DNA of 64,000 nt from positions 23,330,696-23,394,695 of the forward strand of contig OX579638.1 of assembly GCA_951230915.1 (NCBI GenBank), in the 5' to 3' direction. This stretch comes from Antitrichia curtipendula (taxonomy: Eukaryota; Streptophyta; Bryopsida; Hypnales; Leucodontaceae). Shown here in pieces: positions 36,760-47,129 of this stretch. Both the position numbers and the translations under genes were made by a program. Every line of letters starts with the position of its first letter. Position 1 is the first letter of the stretch. Below the pieces are notes generated by a model. It was not told where the DNA came from. It searched no databases and saw only the letters and a list, made by a program, of their open reading frames with translations.

Positions 36760-37299
36760 TTAACCCCTAAAAGCCCAAGGGGTTTGGACAAAACACAAAT
36801 GTGTTATAAAATATAAGTTCTACAACTTTTTTGAAGTTTGCATTAAAATAAATAATGTGAAGCACGAAAAGAAGAAAATATCCGTATGGTCAAAATTATA
36901 AAATTATTCTTAGATTCTCTTCAAATGAATTTTGAAGATATAACTTCAAAAATTCACCAAAAATACAATTTCTATCTTTAGCAATTGAATTTTTTTTTGA
37001 TTGGTCAAAATTGTGGTTTCTATTGACTTGTGAAAAAATGCATAAGATCCAGTAATGAAAACACCAACACATTCCCCAAATAGTAAGTTTTTCAACACTA
37101 GGCAATACTAGACTCTTTGTGCTATTTCTCTTATAGTTTTTGTTTGACCGTAGCGATCTTAGTTTTGAATATAAATATTGAAAGACAATCCAATCTCTTA
37201 AAAAAAAAAAAAAATTGAAAAAAGTTTTTTTCTGCCCGAAAAATCTGCCCGAAGTCGGGCAGCGACCATAAAATGGTCGTTTGAGCGCTTAGGGGTTAA
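36760..37299. mobile_element. piggyBac-like MITE (TTAA ends), 540 bp
   Basis: The element runs from TTAACCCCTAAAAG to CGCTTAGGGGTTAA, so TTAA target duplications and an 11-base inverted repeat mark the ends. Near the right end are short palindromes (gcccgaagtcgggc; gaccataaaatggtc). piggyBac elements are known for exact TTAA duplication and CCC...GGG termini. No transposase is present, so it would be moved in trans. Confidence 0.65.
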
Positions 37300-39155
37300 T
37301 AGATAGATAGTTAAGGAATTCAAAAAACAAAAAGCAACGGCCAGGGCAACAAACAAAAAAAATGTCTTATTGCCTGGTGTTCAAAAATGTTGTGGTCAAT
37401 CAACTCCAAGAAGCAAAATATTTTGCCAACCCCATCGTGGATAAATTGATAGAACTAGAAAAAGAAGATGGAAGACCAAAGATATAATTGAGAAATAAAT
37501 AAGTCATACAATTGTACAAAATAAACACTCTAACCATCTTTTTACTTAAATTATCTATAATTGCATAGATTCAAATCATGGACTCAAATGATTCAATGTC
37601 ACCATAATTGAATAATAGTTTGATATGAAAGCATGATGCATTTGAAAACAATTTTGTTGATTGATTTTTGTTTCTCATATATGAACCTCTTTCTGTCCCA
37701 AAATGATTGTCTTACAATTTTGTTGATATTTTTTTGAGCCAATTTCATCAACCATATAGTAAAAAATAATAATTAAGAAAGGTTCCAAATCTTATATTAC
37801 AAGAATCAATGAAGATCATTGCATGTGTTCATTGCAACCTAAATAAAATTAGCATGAAGGATGTATTTTGTTGACCTACTCAAAAAAATCTTAAAAAAAC
37901 ATGACATTGAAAGTAGACAATACATTTGTTATATGACAAATGTATATGTTTTTAATTTAAATACCACACCAAAAAAAAGAGGTTTAACATTTTCTACCAA
38001 ATTTCTATTTAACCTATCAAAACCTAAATACATTTACATAGTATTCCACAATATTCCTTGTTTTGTCATAACAAATACATTAATTTAGTACAAAATATTT
38101 TTCTAAAAGTTGTCATCTATTCTTCGAATTATTTTTTGCCAACCCTAACTACCAGGTACGGGAATACAGTATCTACTACAGAAAATTTGAAACAGAATGA
38201 ACCATAACTGTAAGTTTTGGAGGTTCACATTTCCAGTTACCCAAAATTTATGAGAGTTGTCACTTTTAAGCCCAGCTACGAAGTGCCAAGTTTACGACTT
38301 GAACTATTAGATTTTATCTTCTCTCAATCTTTATAGCATAGTCTATTGTATATTTCTCAATCTTTATTGCACCCAGTTATACAAATATACAATAGACTAC
38401 GTTGCAATACCTGGGACTGATATACTTAAAACTTTTATACATCAGTAACAGCGCAATCAGGAGGGAGTACAGCGCAGCCCAATACGGATGTGTGAAACAG
38501 AATCCTATGCGCTAGGACGGAATGGCATACCTATCAAATTTCATTTGGGGCTAATCGGAAGTTGAGAAGAGCAAGACAAGATCGATCCAAGTTACCCTAA
38601 AATCTGAGGCACCCTTTGCAAACACTTCCTGCCCAGTAAAACAAACCGGAGAGGATTGTATCCTAGCTATACGAATTCTGTTCTTCACGTCTTCAGGACC
38701 AAAAGATAATTCAACAAAACACTGTTGCTTCTTGTATTGCACTTGTTAATTTTACGCAAATCATTGCTCGCAACAACCTTATTGCCTGTCAAAAAGCACG
38801 CCCCAGTGCACAATAAAGTGCAACTCGTGCGAGGATCAGATTGCTCAGACAAGAGATGTGAACCAAAGGACTGCAGACTGCAGGAAACCTTAAGCTAGTG
38901 TAGGAATTCCAGAGTACGAAAGGGTTGTCCTTCAAAATATGGTAAAAATCAAATCTTTTTTAAGTTTTATTTATTGTTTCACCCTGTAATGTGTAAGAAA
39001 GAAAACGGGAGTTATCAAATGAACTTGTTGAGATCAAATCGAACAAGGGTTTCCAACAAGCAAGTTGCTGCCTGCAATGAACTTCAGAAAATCGAGGGAA
39101 CTATACAAATCTATACAAATCCTAATAGAGATTGATATTAAATCTTTCAAATAGT

Positions 39156-39171
39156 GGTGTCATAAAACACC
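39156..39171 (-). promoter_or_regulatory. Histone-type 3' stem-loop of H2A copy 1
   Basis: In mRNA sense GGTGTTTTATGACACC: a 6-bp stem (one T-G pair) and a 4-base loop, 35 bases after the stop codon, followed by ACTATTTGAAAG. Size, position and the GGTGTT...AACACC pattern resemble the 3' stem-loop of green algal replication-dependent histone mRNAs. The same element follows copy 2. Confidence 0.65.
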
Positions 39172-39206
39172 ATTTGGATATAAGTGTATGCTCTTCGACT
39201 GAAAAA

Positions 39207-39802
39207 TCACTCCGGGGAGCCTGCCTTGCCAGCCTTTCCAGCCGTGACGCCGGTTTTCTTCGGCAGGAGGACGGTGTGAATATTGGGAAGCACTCCACCG
39301 TTTGCGATCGTCACCTGTCCAAGCAACCTGCTCAGTTCCTCATCATTCCTCACAGCAAGCTGAATATGGCGAGGCACAATTCTCGTCTTCTTGTTGTCAC
39401 GAGACGCGTTTCCGGCCAACTCAAGCACCTGCGAGAAGAGCAAATCTAAGGTTAGGCCCCACTTCCATCGCCGAGACGGCTCAGTAACCAAAAAGAACCC
39501 ACCTCCAATCACCCTGAGTTTTCTTTCGCAAGACAACGAAAGTGCACCAAACCCTAACGCCAATCGAAAAGATGCTCATTTCCAAAATCAGACACATGCC
39601 TCCCAAACTCTGGTAAAAGCCATACCTCGGCAGCCAAATACTCCAACACCGCCGCGAGGTACACAGGAGCGCCAGCGCCAACCCTCGTGGCGTACTTCCC
39701 AGCCTTCAAGAAACGAGCGATTCGGCCCACCGGAAACTGAAGACCGGCCTTACTCGAACGCGACACAGTCTTCTTGCCGGAGCTCTTTCCTCTTCCTGAC
39801 AT
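39207..39802 (-). CDS. H2A: Histone H2A, copy 1
   Basis: Exons 39802-39626 (59 codons) and 39428-39207 (73 codons plus stop) join in phase 0 after YLAAE, the usual intron place of plant H2A genes; the intron is 197 bp. The 132-residue product has the full histone fold: [20 protein letters not shown], the L1/alpha2 stretch [34 protein letters not shown], the acidic-patch residues of [10 protein letters not shown], and the docking stretch [12 protein letters not shown]. It packs DNA as an H2A-H2B dimer in nucleosomes. The tail ends GKAGSPE without the SQ-E-aromatic motif of H2A.X, and it lacks H2A.Z hallmarks, so it is canonical H2A. The promoter carries TATA, CCAAT and E2F-like sites, consistent with S-phase expression. 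Protein identical to copy 2 at 54672-55285. Confidence 0.97.
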
Positions 39803-39915
39803 GGTGATCGAAATAAGAACAAACAGCGAACTGATTGAAGGCAAGAACTAAAACACGAGAAGAAAGGAGAGGGTGTTAGAGTGAGGGCGTAGATTGTGAA
39901 GGAGATGAAGCCGAG

Positions 39916-40128
39916 CTTTATATACTGCCCCCTTCTCGACTGGCCAATAGGAAGCAATCACACGGATCGACCAGGGACGCATCTGCGTCGTTGGTTTTTC
40001 GAGGTGTGGAATCTGACGGTGGGGTTTGATTTGAGCTGTCCCTCCTCTCGAGGCCTGTTCGCGGGAAGCTGCGGTTTGAAATGCGGGAACACCCGCCCCT
40101 CGAGACTTCGTGGATGCCTTTGGCGGGA
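39916..40128 (-). promoter_or_regulatory. H2A copy 1 promoter: TATA, CCAAT, GGATC-type octamer, E2F sites
   Basis: On the coding strand a TATATAAAG box (39916-39924) lies about 115 bases before the ATG. Upstream are a CCAAT box in reverse (ATTGG, 39944-39948), a cggatc motif near 39962 that resembles the core of the plant histone octamer CGCGGATC, the 12-bp palindrome ACGCAGATGCGT, and E2F-type sites (TTTGGCGGGAA near 40119-40129; gcgggaa at 40061 and 40082). Nearly the same block precedes copy 2. Confidence 0.75.
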
Positions 40129-40504
40129 ATTCAGTGTTCGAAATCGAAAGACCTTATATAGTCCCTGTACGTTATGGTTGTATGTGTACATTCTATCTCT
40201 TTCAATTTTTTTTAATAATAATAACAATAATTCAGCAAAAATAAGTTTTCTAGAGAAATCATCTTTTGTAGATTCAAAAACATTGTGCGAAGTATAAGAA
40301 ATAGTAGAGAGTCCACATAGGTATTTGGTACATATAAAGACAATAATAAGTTTTAATGGCTTTTGAAGACATCAAACTTTATTAATAAAAAAATTTATGA
40401 TTATTAAAATAAATATTTTAAAATGAAATTAAGTGTTTCAAATGTGGTAAAATCTTTATTAGTAGAATCAAGATTGAGTTCAAAAGTTTTTAGGTAGAAA
40501 TCAG

Positions 40505-40704
40505 TACATATGAGCCTTGAATCTAGGTATAAGTAGATATCCTACAATCATTGAAAGTGCTTATAATATAAGCACTTATAATACAAGTATCTATAACATA
40601 GATATTCTTTAATTACGGAATGTTTTTATAATATACACATCTATAATATAGGTGTGTAGAATCCTAGGCTCATGTGCAAATGGTCCTAGACTCACGTAAT
40701 AGCA
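40505..40704. mobile_element. MITE, copy 2 of the 24675-24896 family
   Basis: Shares with copy 1 the order tatgagcct, ctataatatagg/gcttataatataagc, a block acacatctataatataggtg (acacctataatataggtg in copy 1), tgtagaatcctaggctcatg and the end ctcacgtaatagca. The left end is more worn than in copy 1. Confidence 0.6.
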
Positions 40705-41881
40705 TCATGTTTTGTCATCCAAAAATCATTTTTATATTTATTTTATCAAATAGTATAAGTTTTTATATTTTCCAAACCATACATTTATGGATTATGAATA
40801 TAATTCATATCCAAATCAAAATTTAGTGAAAATTGAAATTCTATAATTTTGTACTATAAAAAATAAGAATCAAATATTAAAATTACCATATAATATTTTC
40901 ATACACTCGTAACATTACTAATTAATGCATGTAGTGTGTTTTTGGTAAACAATGTAGTTGATAGCTTTTATAGTTGTATTTTAGAAGCCAAAATACCTTA
41001 TTGTTGTTTGATATAAGGACATCCACAATGCGTGCTCGGCATATAAGCCTTGTAACGGCAAATGGCGGGCCATTCCATGAGGCCATAAAAGTGTCGGATT
41101 TTTCTTTGGAAAATTTGACCCAATGTAAAGCTAGCCATCCCAATGTCAAATAGACTTTTCGGCATTATAAAAAGAAAGAATGAAAGTAATCTACATTAAA
41201 AAATAACTTTTCATTGAAACAAAGAAAGGTTGAATTGATTGGCACTCATAACAATGCGGAAAAGGATTGAGAATAATGATTATTTATATCATGAGCCAAC
41301 TTGCGGACTATAAATTTTGGTGTTTCAACTCAAAAGACTTAACCTTTTTAAAATAAATTAGTATTCAATTATGCCCAAGTAAGGTTTAATGACATTTTAT
41401 TCAAGCAATTTTTGTTAATATATAGAGGACTTATCATATAGAAACTTCTAATTGCATTGATTTAAAAAAATAAAATTTAAGTTTCAACTGAACTAGCTGT
41501 ATGAATACAATACTATTTGTACATTTAGAATCAGACTATTCCAAAGATAAATTTATAATCCATAGACAAAAATAAATAATGATAAAACTTAGACATTTTT
41601 ATCAAATTTATTGGTGCAAGAATCTTTAGTAAGGGACATGAGAATTATTTTTGGAAATTTATGGTAAATTTTTGATGAATTCTAAAATTTTAACCAATGA
41701 ATCTTGATAGACTGAAATATGATCCCAAATATATACTCTCTCTATCCCTCTAAAAACTCCAAATTAGGCAAAATTCGTGTTTTATTAAAAAGTTCCATTT
41801 ACTTATTTCAACCGTTGAGTAAGCATTGGTCGCGTTGAATGACCTCATGGGGGCAAGTGACTAGAGAACATTTCTCTCTTA
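40705..41881. other. AT-rich spacer
   Basis: No coding signal. A possible short element near 41015-41165 (atccacaatgcgtgctcgg ... ccatcccaatgtcaaatagac) is less A/T-rich but ends could not be set. Confidence 0.4.
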
Positions 41882-42652
41882 GAGCATGGCTATTGTTGCC
41901 CAGCCAAACAGGCACGGGCAATTGAGTTTGGCGGGCATTTTATTCTCACAGTGCCCGGTGAGGACGGCTTCCCACACCGTTGGATAGAACCGGACCCACT
42001 TGAAAATGGTTACCACTACTTGTTTTGTCAGAGCTCCAATCTGGTAATTAATACACATTAACTCAAATTTGATATATAGTGTTACAGCAGTGGGTTATCA
42101 AACACAATAATAAATATAATAAAGGATTGTACAAGCAATAATGCATTTGGCATTTAAGTATGTAAATTCTTCTTTATATTTTAATTTTTGTATAATAATA
42201 AGGACTAGGCAAGCAGTAATGCAATTGGCATTTAAGCATGTCTATGTTTTTGTATAATAATAAGGACTAGGCAAGCAATAATGCAATTGGCATTTAAGCA
42301 TGTCTATGTTTCTTTCTTACTTTTATACTAAATTATAGAGGATAGAAGATAATATAGACCTAAGTATATATATTATAATTTTTTGAAGAGGTATTGTATT
42401 GTGCAGAAATATTGCGACCACGCCCAACCATTATGAAAATGTTTAGCTCACCAAAACCACAATCAAAAAATTGGTCAGCACAGGGCTCGCTCAAAACTTC
42501 CCCGCCCTTGCCAAGTTGGAGTACTTGTTCGAAAATTGGACGTGGCCGGTCTTCCAAATTTTGTTGCCAGTGCCACAGTGGGGAGGTTTTTGGCTCTTGG
42601 CCCTTGCCAATTATGCCCGGGCCCAATATAGCAAGTAAGAGTAGACATGCTC
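41882..42652. mobile_element. PIF/Harbinger (Tourist-like) MITE, 771 bp
   Basis: The left end TTA-GAGCATGGCTATTG and the inverse of the right end TTA-GAGCATGTCTACTC form imperfect inverted repeats bordered by the 3-bp duplication TTA (41879-41881, 42653-42655), the target duplication typical of PIF/Harbinger elements. It holds no transposase. It contains a 62-bp direct repeat (42189-42312) and a GC-richer right part with several gcccgg/ccgggc words. Confidence 0.55.
42189..42312 (+). repeat. 62-bp tandem duplication inside the MITE
   Basis: tgtataataataaggactag followed by gcaagcartaatgcaattgg and catttaagcatgtctatg occurs twice in a row with one base difference; a third, worn unit (gattgtacaagcaataatgc, then atttggcatttaagtatgta) lies just before. 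Confidence 0.85.
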
Positions 42653-43612
42653 TTAACAAGCTTAGCCTTGAGCATATGAGGCACCTTGTACTTGTTGCTT
42701 CTTCAGACAATCATGTTGATGATGGATTTAGTGACTTAGACATTATAAAGATTTATTCATGAAGAGGGCCATGTTTCCATGTTGTGGATATTTAGGTTGG
42801 CAGTACATATTTTTAGAATCCTACTGTTGCCACCAACCTTTAAATCATGAGGAATGATGAGTTGGTAGCAATCACAAACAATGTTCAAATATGATACTTT
42901 GCATATGGATTTTAGGTGTATGAACGACGATATCTAAGCTAGAGATTTTGCATAGATCTAGCGGATGGATTACTAGTTCTTAAATGCATGTATCACAAGC
43001 ACAAAGACTAACAAATAAAATAAAACAAATCCCTCATGGGAAAAGTTTGGAGAGTTTTTTAGAGGGTACTCAATTGTTGGAATTGAATTTTCACATTGGA
43101 TTCTCATGGGTCCATGTCACCTCACACCATTCACAAGATGACACATGGCACTTTTAAATACAAAATGACTTAATTTATGTTGAATCTGACCTTCACATAG
43201 GGTAGTTGTGTTTTTTATAATTCACTCCACAAATCTCCAAACAAAACATGAAAAATATTAAACCACAAGCTAGACATGATTCTCAAACGACTTCCTTTGA
43301 AAAGACTCAATCGTCAATAGTTGCAACAATAGGTGTAAGAAGTTTCAAATCACTTAGCACCATTTCAAATTAGCTAAGTCACTTTAAAAACTTGGGGTGT
43401 GCAGTCAATGGCATGTTTACTGCATGTCCTACGTACTACTGAATATGTCCATCAGCTCTAAGTGACAATATAACCTTAAACAAAGGCATGAAGGATGCTA
43501 CAAACGTTAACTGGAATATTAGGCTGGATTCTGGGTGACTTCATTTGTACGTAAAATTGAGCATGTTTGGTATCCCCATTAGTAGAAAGGAAACCTACTT
43601 GTACAGTACATA

Positions 43613-46600
43613 CTAACGCCTAGTTCTACCTCCCCCTGAACCCCCGGCTCTTTGTGCGGGTGCAGCAATAGCAGGTCCTCCTTGACCAGGTGGTGCGTCT
43701 TCAGGCATGGCAGCAATTTGACTGAGGGCATTGATTGCAATAAATGCGAAGGGAACAATGTACATCCACTGCACACATGAATCAAACATCAAGAGGTTTC
43801 AAAATACACCATAAATTTTAAGGCAACCAACCCTAAGCATGGCAAGAGAAATCACCTTGGATCTACAGATCTGTGCTTCACAAGAACACAACACTGTGGC
43901 ATCGAAGTGGTAAACAGAGCTAGCATTGCTAAAATGTACGAGCAATGTCGGCATCAGGAAGGTTGTAGAAAACATGATCACGTGTGGATAAACAGTCAAA
44001 ATGACTTCAAGTACCCAGGATACCGGCAAAGAAGAAAACTTACATATTTCTGCCAGAAAGTCTTCTCCACGACCACCTTCATACCTTCGTCATCCTCAAC
44101 GAGCTTTTCACCAACTCGCAGTGGGACGGCCTCTTCAAAGTTAAACCTGGATCCAAGCCTGAAACCACGAAGAATTTTCGTAGTCGTCACTAAATTTACC
44201 CAGAATCATATAAAATGCAATCATATCCTCACAATCTTTCTAATACATAATAAAATTTAACGGTGAATATGAGCAGCAGAAAAGCACTGAACAGAACACA
44301 TTGAGAACCTTGGAGCTTGCTCGTTGCCCTTCGCAACAATCAGCGTTTCAAACGTCCAGTCTGTCGGCTGCCAGGCCCAAATCAGAATGTCAAACCTCTA
44401 CTTAAAATTACAGCATTTGATGTATGAGCGCAAATTGCAGCCGAAGGTCGTCAGAATTCTCCTTGAAAATGAAGTAACTTACAATAATCTGAGGACGAGG
44501 GAAACTACAATCGCCAATTGGAGAGTAGCCAACACCAATCAGGTTGCCTTGATCCTGTAAAGAACCAATTAAATCATCATTACTAAGGTCAAATGCGCAA
44601 CTGATTGCGTGACTACTTTCTCCCACCTCTACACACAAACGTGAGGATTCAAGTCCCCAGAGGAGAAAACTAGTAAGAGAACTATCCATCAACGATACGG
44701 TCGATAATGCTTACAACATAAAGGCTAAGGAACAAAAAAACATACCATAAATAGATCAAACCGCTCCTTCAAATTTGCAGCAGCCAAACACCGCTGCAGT
44801 GATAGAAGACTGGAAACATTAGAAAGGCGTTCCAGCCAGTTGCAAACACTTGGTCTAACTTAAACAGGTATATTATTCCATGTTTGGGAGTGACACTAGG
44901 CAAGTTCAGTACCGGTATATATTCTGTACAGGGGTTATTCAGGACGATAATTCATTTCACCACAAATTAGAGAGGTTGATGTATACTTACAGCCTTGACT
45001 GACGCCAATACTTGCTTTTTCCTGGGCTGGATCATATTAGCGGGTATCCGCACTGTGTAAAACCCATCATTTTTCACCAACTCCTGAGCATATTAATCCA
45101 CACCAGTCGCTATTATGGCAAAACCTTGACCCTTGACTACTACTTAACTATGACAAAATCGTCTACCAGCATCCTAATCAATGCTTGAAATATATCAGGA
45201 ATGTCCACTCTGAATTGACACCGATAACTAATAACTCTCTATTTCTCCCTTTGTTTTATTCGAGTATCAAAAAAGATGCAATAGGTTTAGAAATCACCTC
45301 AAATGCCTGCTTCTCTGCTTTGGACATTGGATTTCTTGAGAGGCGCAACTTGGTAATGACCTGGAAAAGACAACGACAAATAAACGATCAGGTAGAACAG
45401 AAGACATTGTGCATTCGGCACCTTCAACCGAGATTGATGTACAGGTCCCTCAGAATGTCATGCTTCTCCTGGCGTGTTTCGGAACATCTCGCCCTATCCA
45501 GCACGTCAAAGGAATGCGATTACAAACTAACAGCGTTCACTAAACCAATCGGTCTCTCTGGTCCTAATACCAAACAAGCTAGTCTTTCGAGGCAAATCCG
45601 AGCATCGGGCGAACCTTATGAAACCCTAAAATCTCCACATATCCCCTATTACTTAGAGTTTTCCCATGCGTGCTTTGCACAGATGCAATCGTCTATCTGC
45701 TTCCTTTCCAGCGAGTCACTCTCACTTCGAAATGATTTCACAAACTCACGAGCCGATCACGTAAAAAAGTGGCACAATATCAAGGATATGCTATTACAAA
45801 TTACAATCGTTCCCTGCACACGTAACTCAAGTCGCGATACCAAACAAACTCGCCTTCCAAGGCAAAATTGAGCATCAGGACGGACCTAAATCTGACAACG
45901 TCTAAATCTCTGGCGTTTTCTCTATCATTTAGGGCTTCCCATTCCGCTTTGAACAGGCGAAATCATCCAACACAGCGTTCCCTAGCAGGTTGTACAACAG
46001 AGAATCTCCAGCAAAGTAATCACTCGGAAAATGGTTTCAATCGAGAATCGGGACGGACTTCACGAAACCCTAAATCCCACACGCCAAAATCTCCAAGCGT
46101 TTTCCCAAATTCCTTAGGGCTTCCCATTCAAATGCAATCATCCAAAACAGCGCTCCAACTTCTTACTTTCCTGGCAGGCAGTGCAACAGAGCATCTCCAG
46201 GGATCCACTCACTTGGAAAAAACAATTTCACGAGCAGATCACGAAAAAGATCTCGGACCTCACGAAACCCTAAACCTCACAACGCCTAAACCTCTACCTC
46301 TTTCGCTATCACTTAGCAATTCCCATACAGATGAAACCATCCAACACAACGCTCCACCTACTTATATTTCAAGCAGGCAGCGCAACCCGATAATTTCCAT
46401 GGAGCCACTTCTTCAATATATTTTCACGACAGCATCACGAAACTACTGACACAAAGAGAAGACACTACACCTGTCTCTCTTGAGCCGAGTCGTGAGCCGA
46501 CGTCCTGAGAATACCCGAGAACGTCCCAATCTGTTCAAATTTTCCATTGTCGCCCAGCGAATGCTCCAGCACGAACGAAATCTTTCTAGCTCCGGCAGCG

Positions 46601-46824
46601 GCACCAGCAGCAGCAGGAGCTCGAGATGGCTTCTTTATTATGCTCTCTGCGTACTCGGGCTCCACCTTGTTGCTGTCCGGGACCTTGGTCTTGATGATCG
46701 GGGGCGCCTCGCCTACGAGGCCCCATTCGTCGGCGTCTTCGGGAAGCTCGTCGGATTGGAACGAGAAAACGCCGGAAATGGCGACCGCGGATAGTAACAG
46801 CAGCGAGAAGAGGAGACGATTCAT
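43613..46824 (-). CDS. EMC10: ER membrane protein complex subunit 10
   Basis: Eight exons in phase: 46824-46471, 45360-45298, 45083-44991, 44793-44746, 44554-44483, 44367-44309, 44158-44044, 43768-43613; about 319 residues. A signal peptide MNRLLFSLLLLSAVAISGVF precedes FQSDELPEDADEWGL. The lumenal beta-rich domain follows: KISFVLEHSLGDNGKFEQIG, TFSGILRTS, VITKLRLSRNPMS, FYTVRIPAN, ANLKERFDLFM, NLIGVGYSPIGDCSFPRPQ, PTDWTFETLIVAKGNEQAPR. Near the C-terminus EKTFWQKY leads into the membrane segment WMYIVPFAFIAINALSQIAA and a Gly/Arg-rich tail. This order matches plant EMC10. The EMC inserts weakly hydrophobic and tail-anchored membrane proteins in the ER; subunit 10 sits on the lumenal side. 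The N-terminal acidic part is somewhat longer than I expect for the family. Intron 1 (1110 bp) carries a tandem repeat array. Confidence 0.9.
45600..46450. repeat. Diverged tandem array in EMC10 intron 1, units about 180-265 bp
   Basis: On the plus strand, units anchored by cctaaa words at 45621, 45885, 46065 and 46265 share the same order: gcgaacctt/acggacctaaa/cacgaaaccctaaa, a caacgcc/cacacgcc word, ccta..tctc..gcgttttc, acttagggcttcccatt, atgcaatcatccaacacagc, gctccaacttctta, tttcctggcaggcagtgcaa and cagagcatctcca. AAACCCTAAA in the units matches the plant telo-box. Confidence 0.7.
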
Positions 46825-47129
46825 GATGGGTGCGAGAGAGATTGGATGCTTTTGGCTATGGCGGTTCCATACACCAGGAGCGCTGCAAAATCGTTAAGCA
46901 CCACGGAGGAGTACAATACACAGGGCAGGTCTCGGAGTCTTGGAGCTTGTGGACGGACGGAATCTGGACGGAGAGAGGACGGAGCGTGGACGGAGGCTCG
47001 ACTCATTCTCCTTGCGCCTTGGCGCTCCTCCCTTTTGTGGAAACCATTGAGAGGAAGGTAGGAGGTCCAGAAACCGTGCCTGGTGACCCAAGTGACCATT
47101 TTCTTTATAGAGCTGCCGGTTCTCAAATT

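Larger units (their letters stand above)
34359..39120. other. Spacer, AT-rich
   Basis: The first 200 bases are probably the fucosyltransferase 3' UTR. Apart from the repeat array and MITE listed separately, no gene was recognised. 38400-38900 is less A/T-rich and has a 63-codon minus frame (38551-38742, starting MQYKKQQCFVELSFGPEDVK) of unknown meaning. Confidence 0.45.

Noticed and set aside
38551..38742. 63-codon minus frame MQYKKQQCFVELSFGPEDVK...
   Set aside because: Looks protein-like but has no recognisable family, no neighbouring exon and no promoter signal; not enough to call a gene.
45185..46449. Two long plus-strand frames (228 and 193 codons)
   Set aside because: They run antisense through EMC10 intron 1 and exon 2; the intron part is a tandem repeat array.
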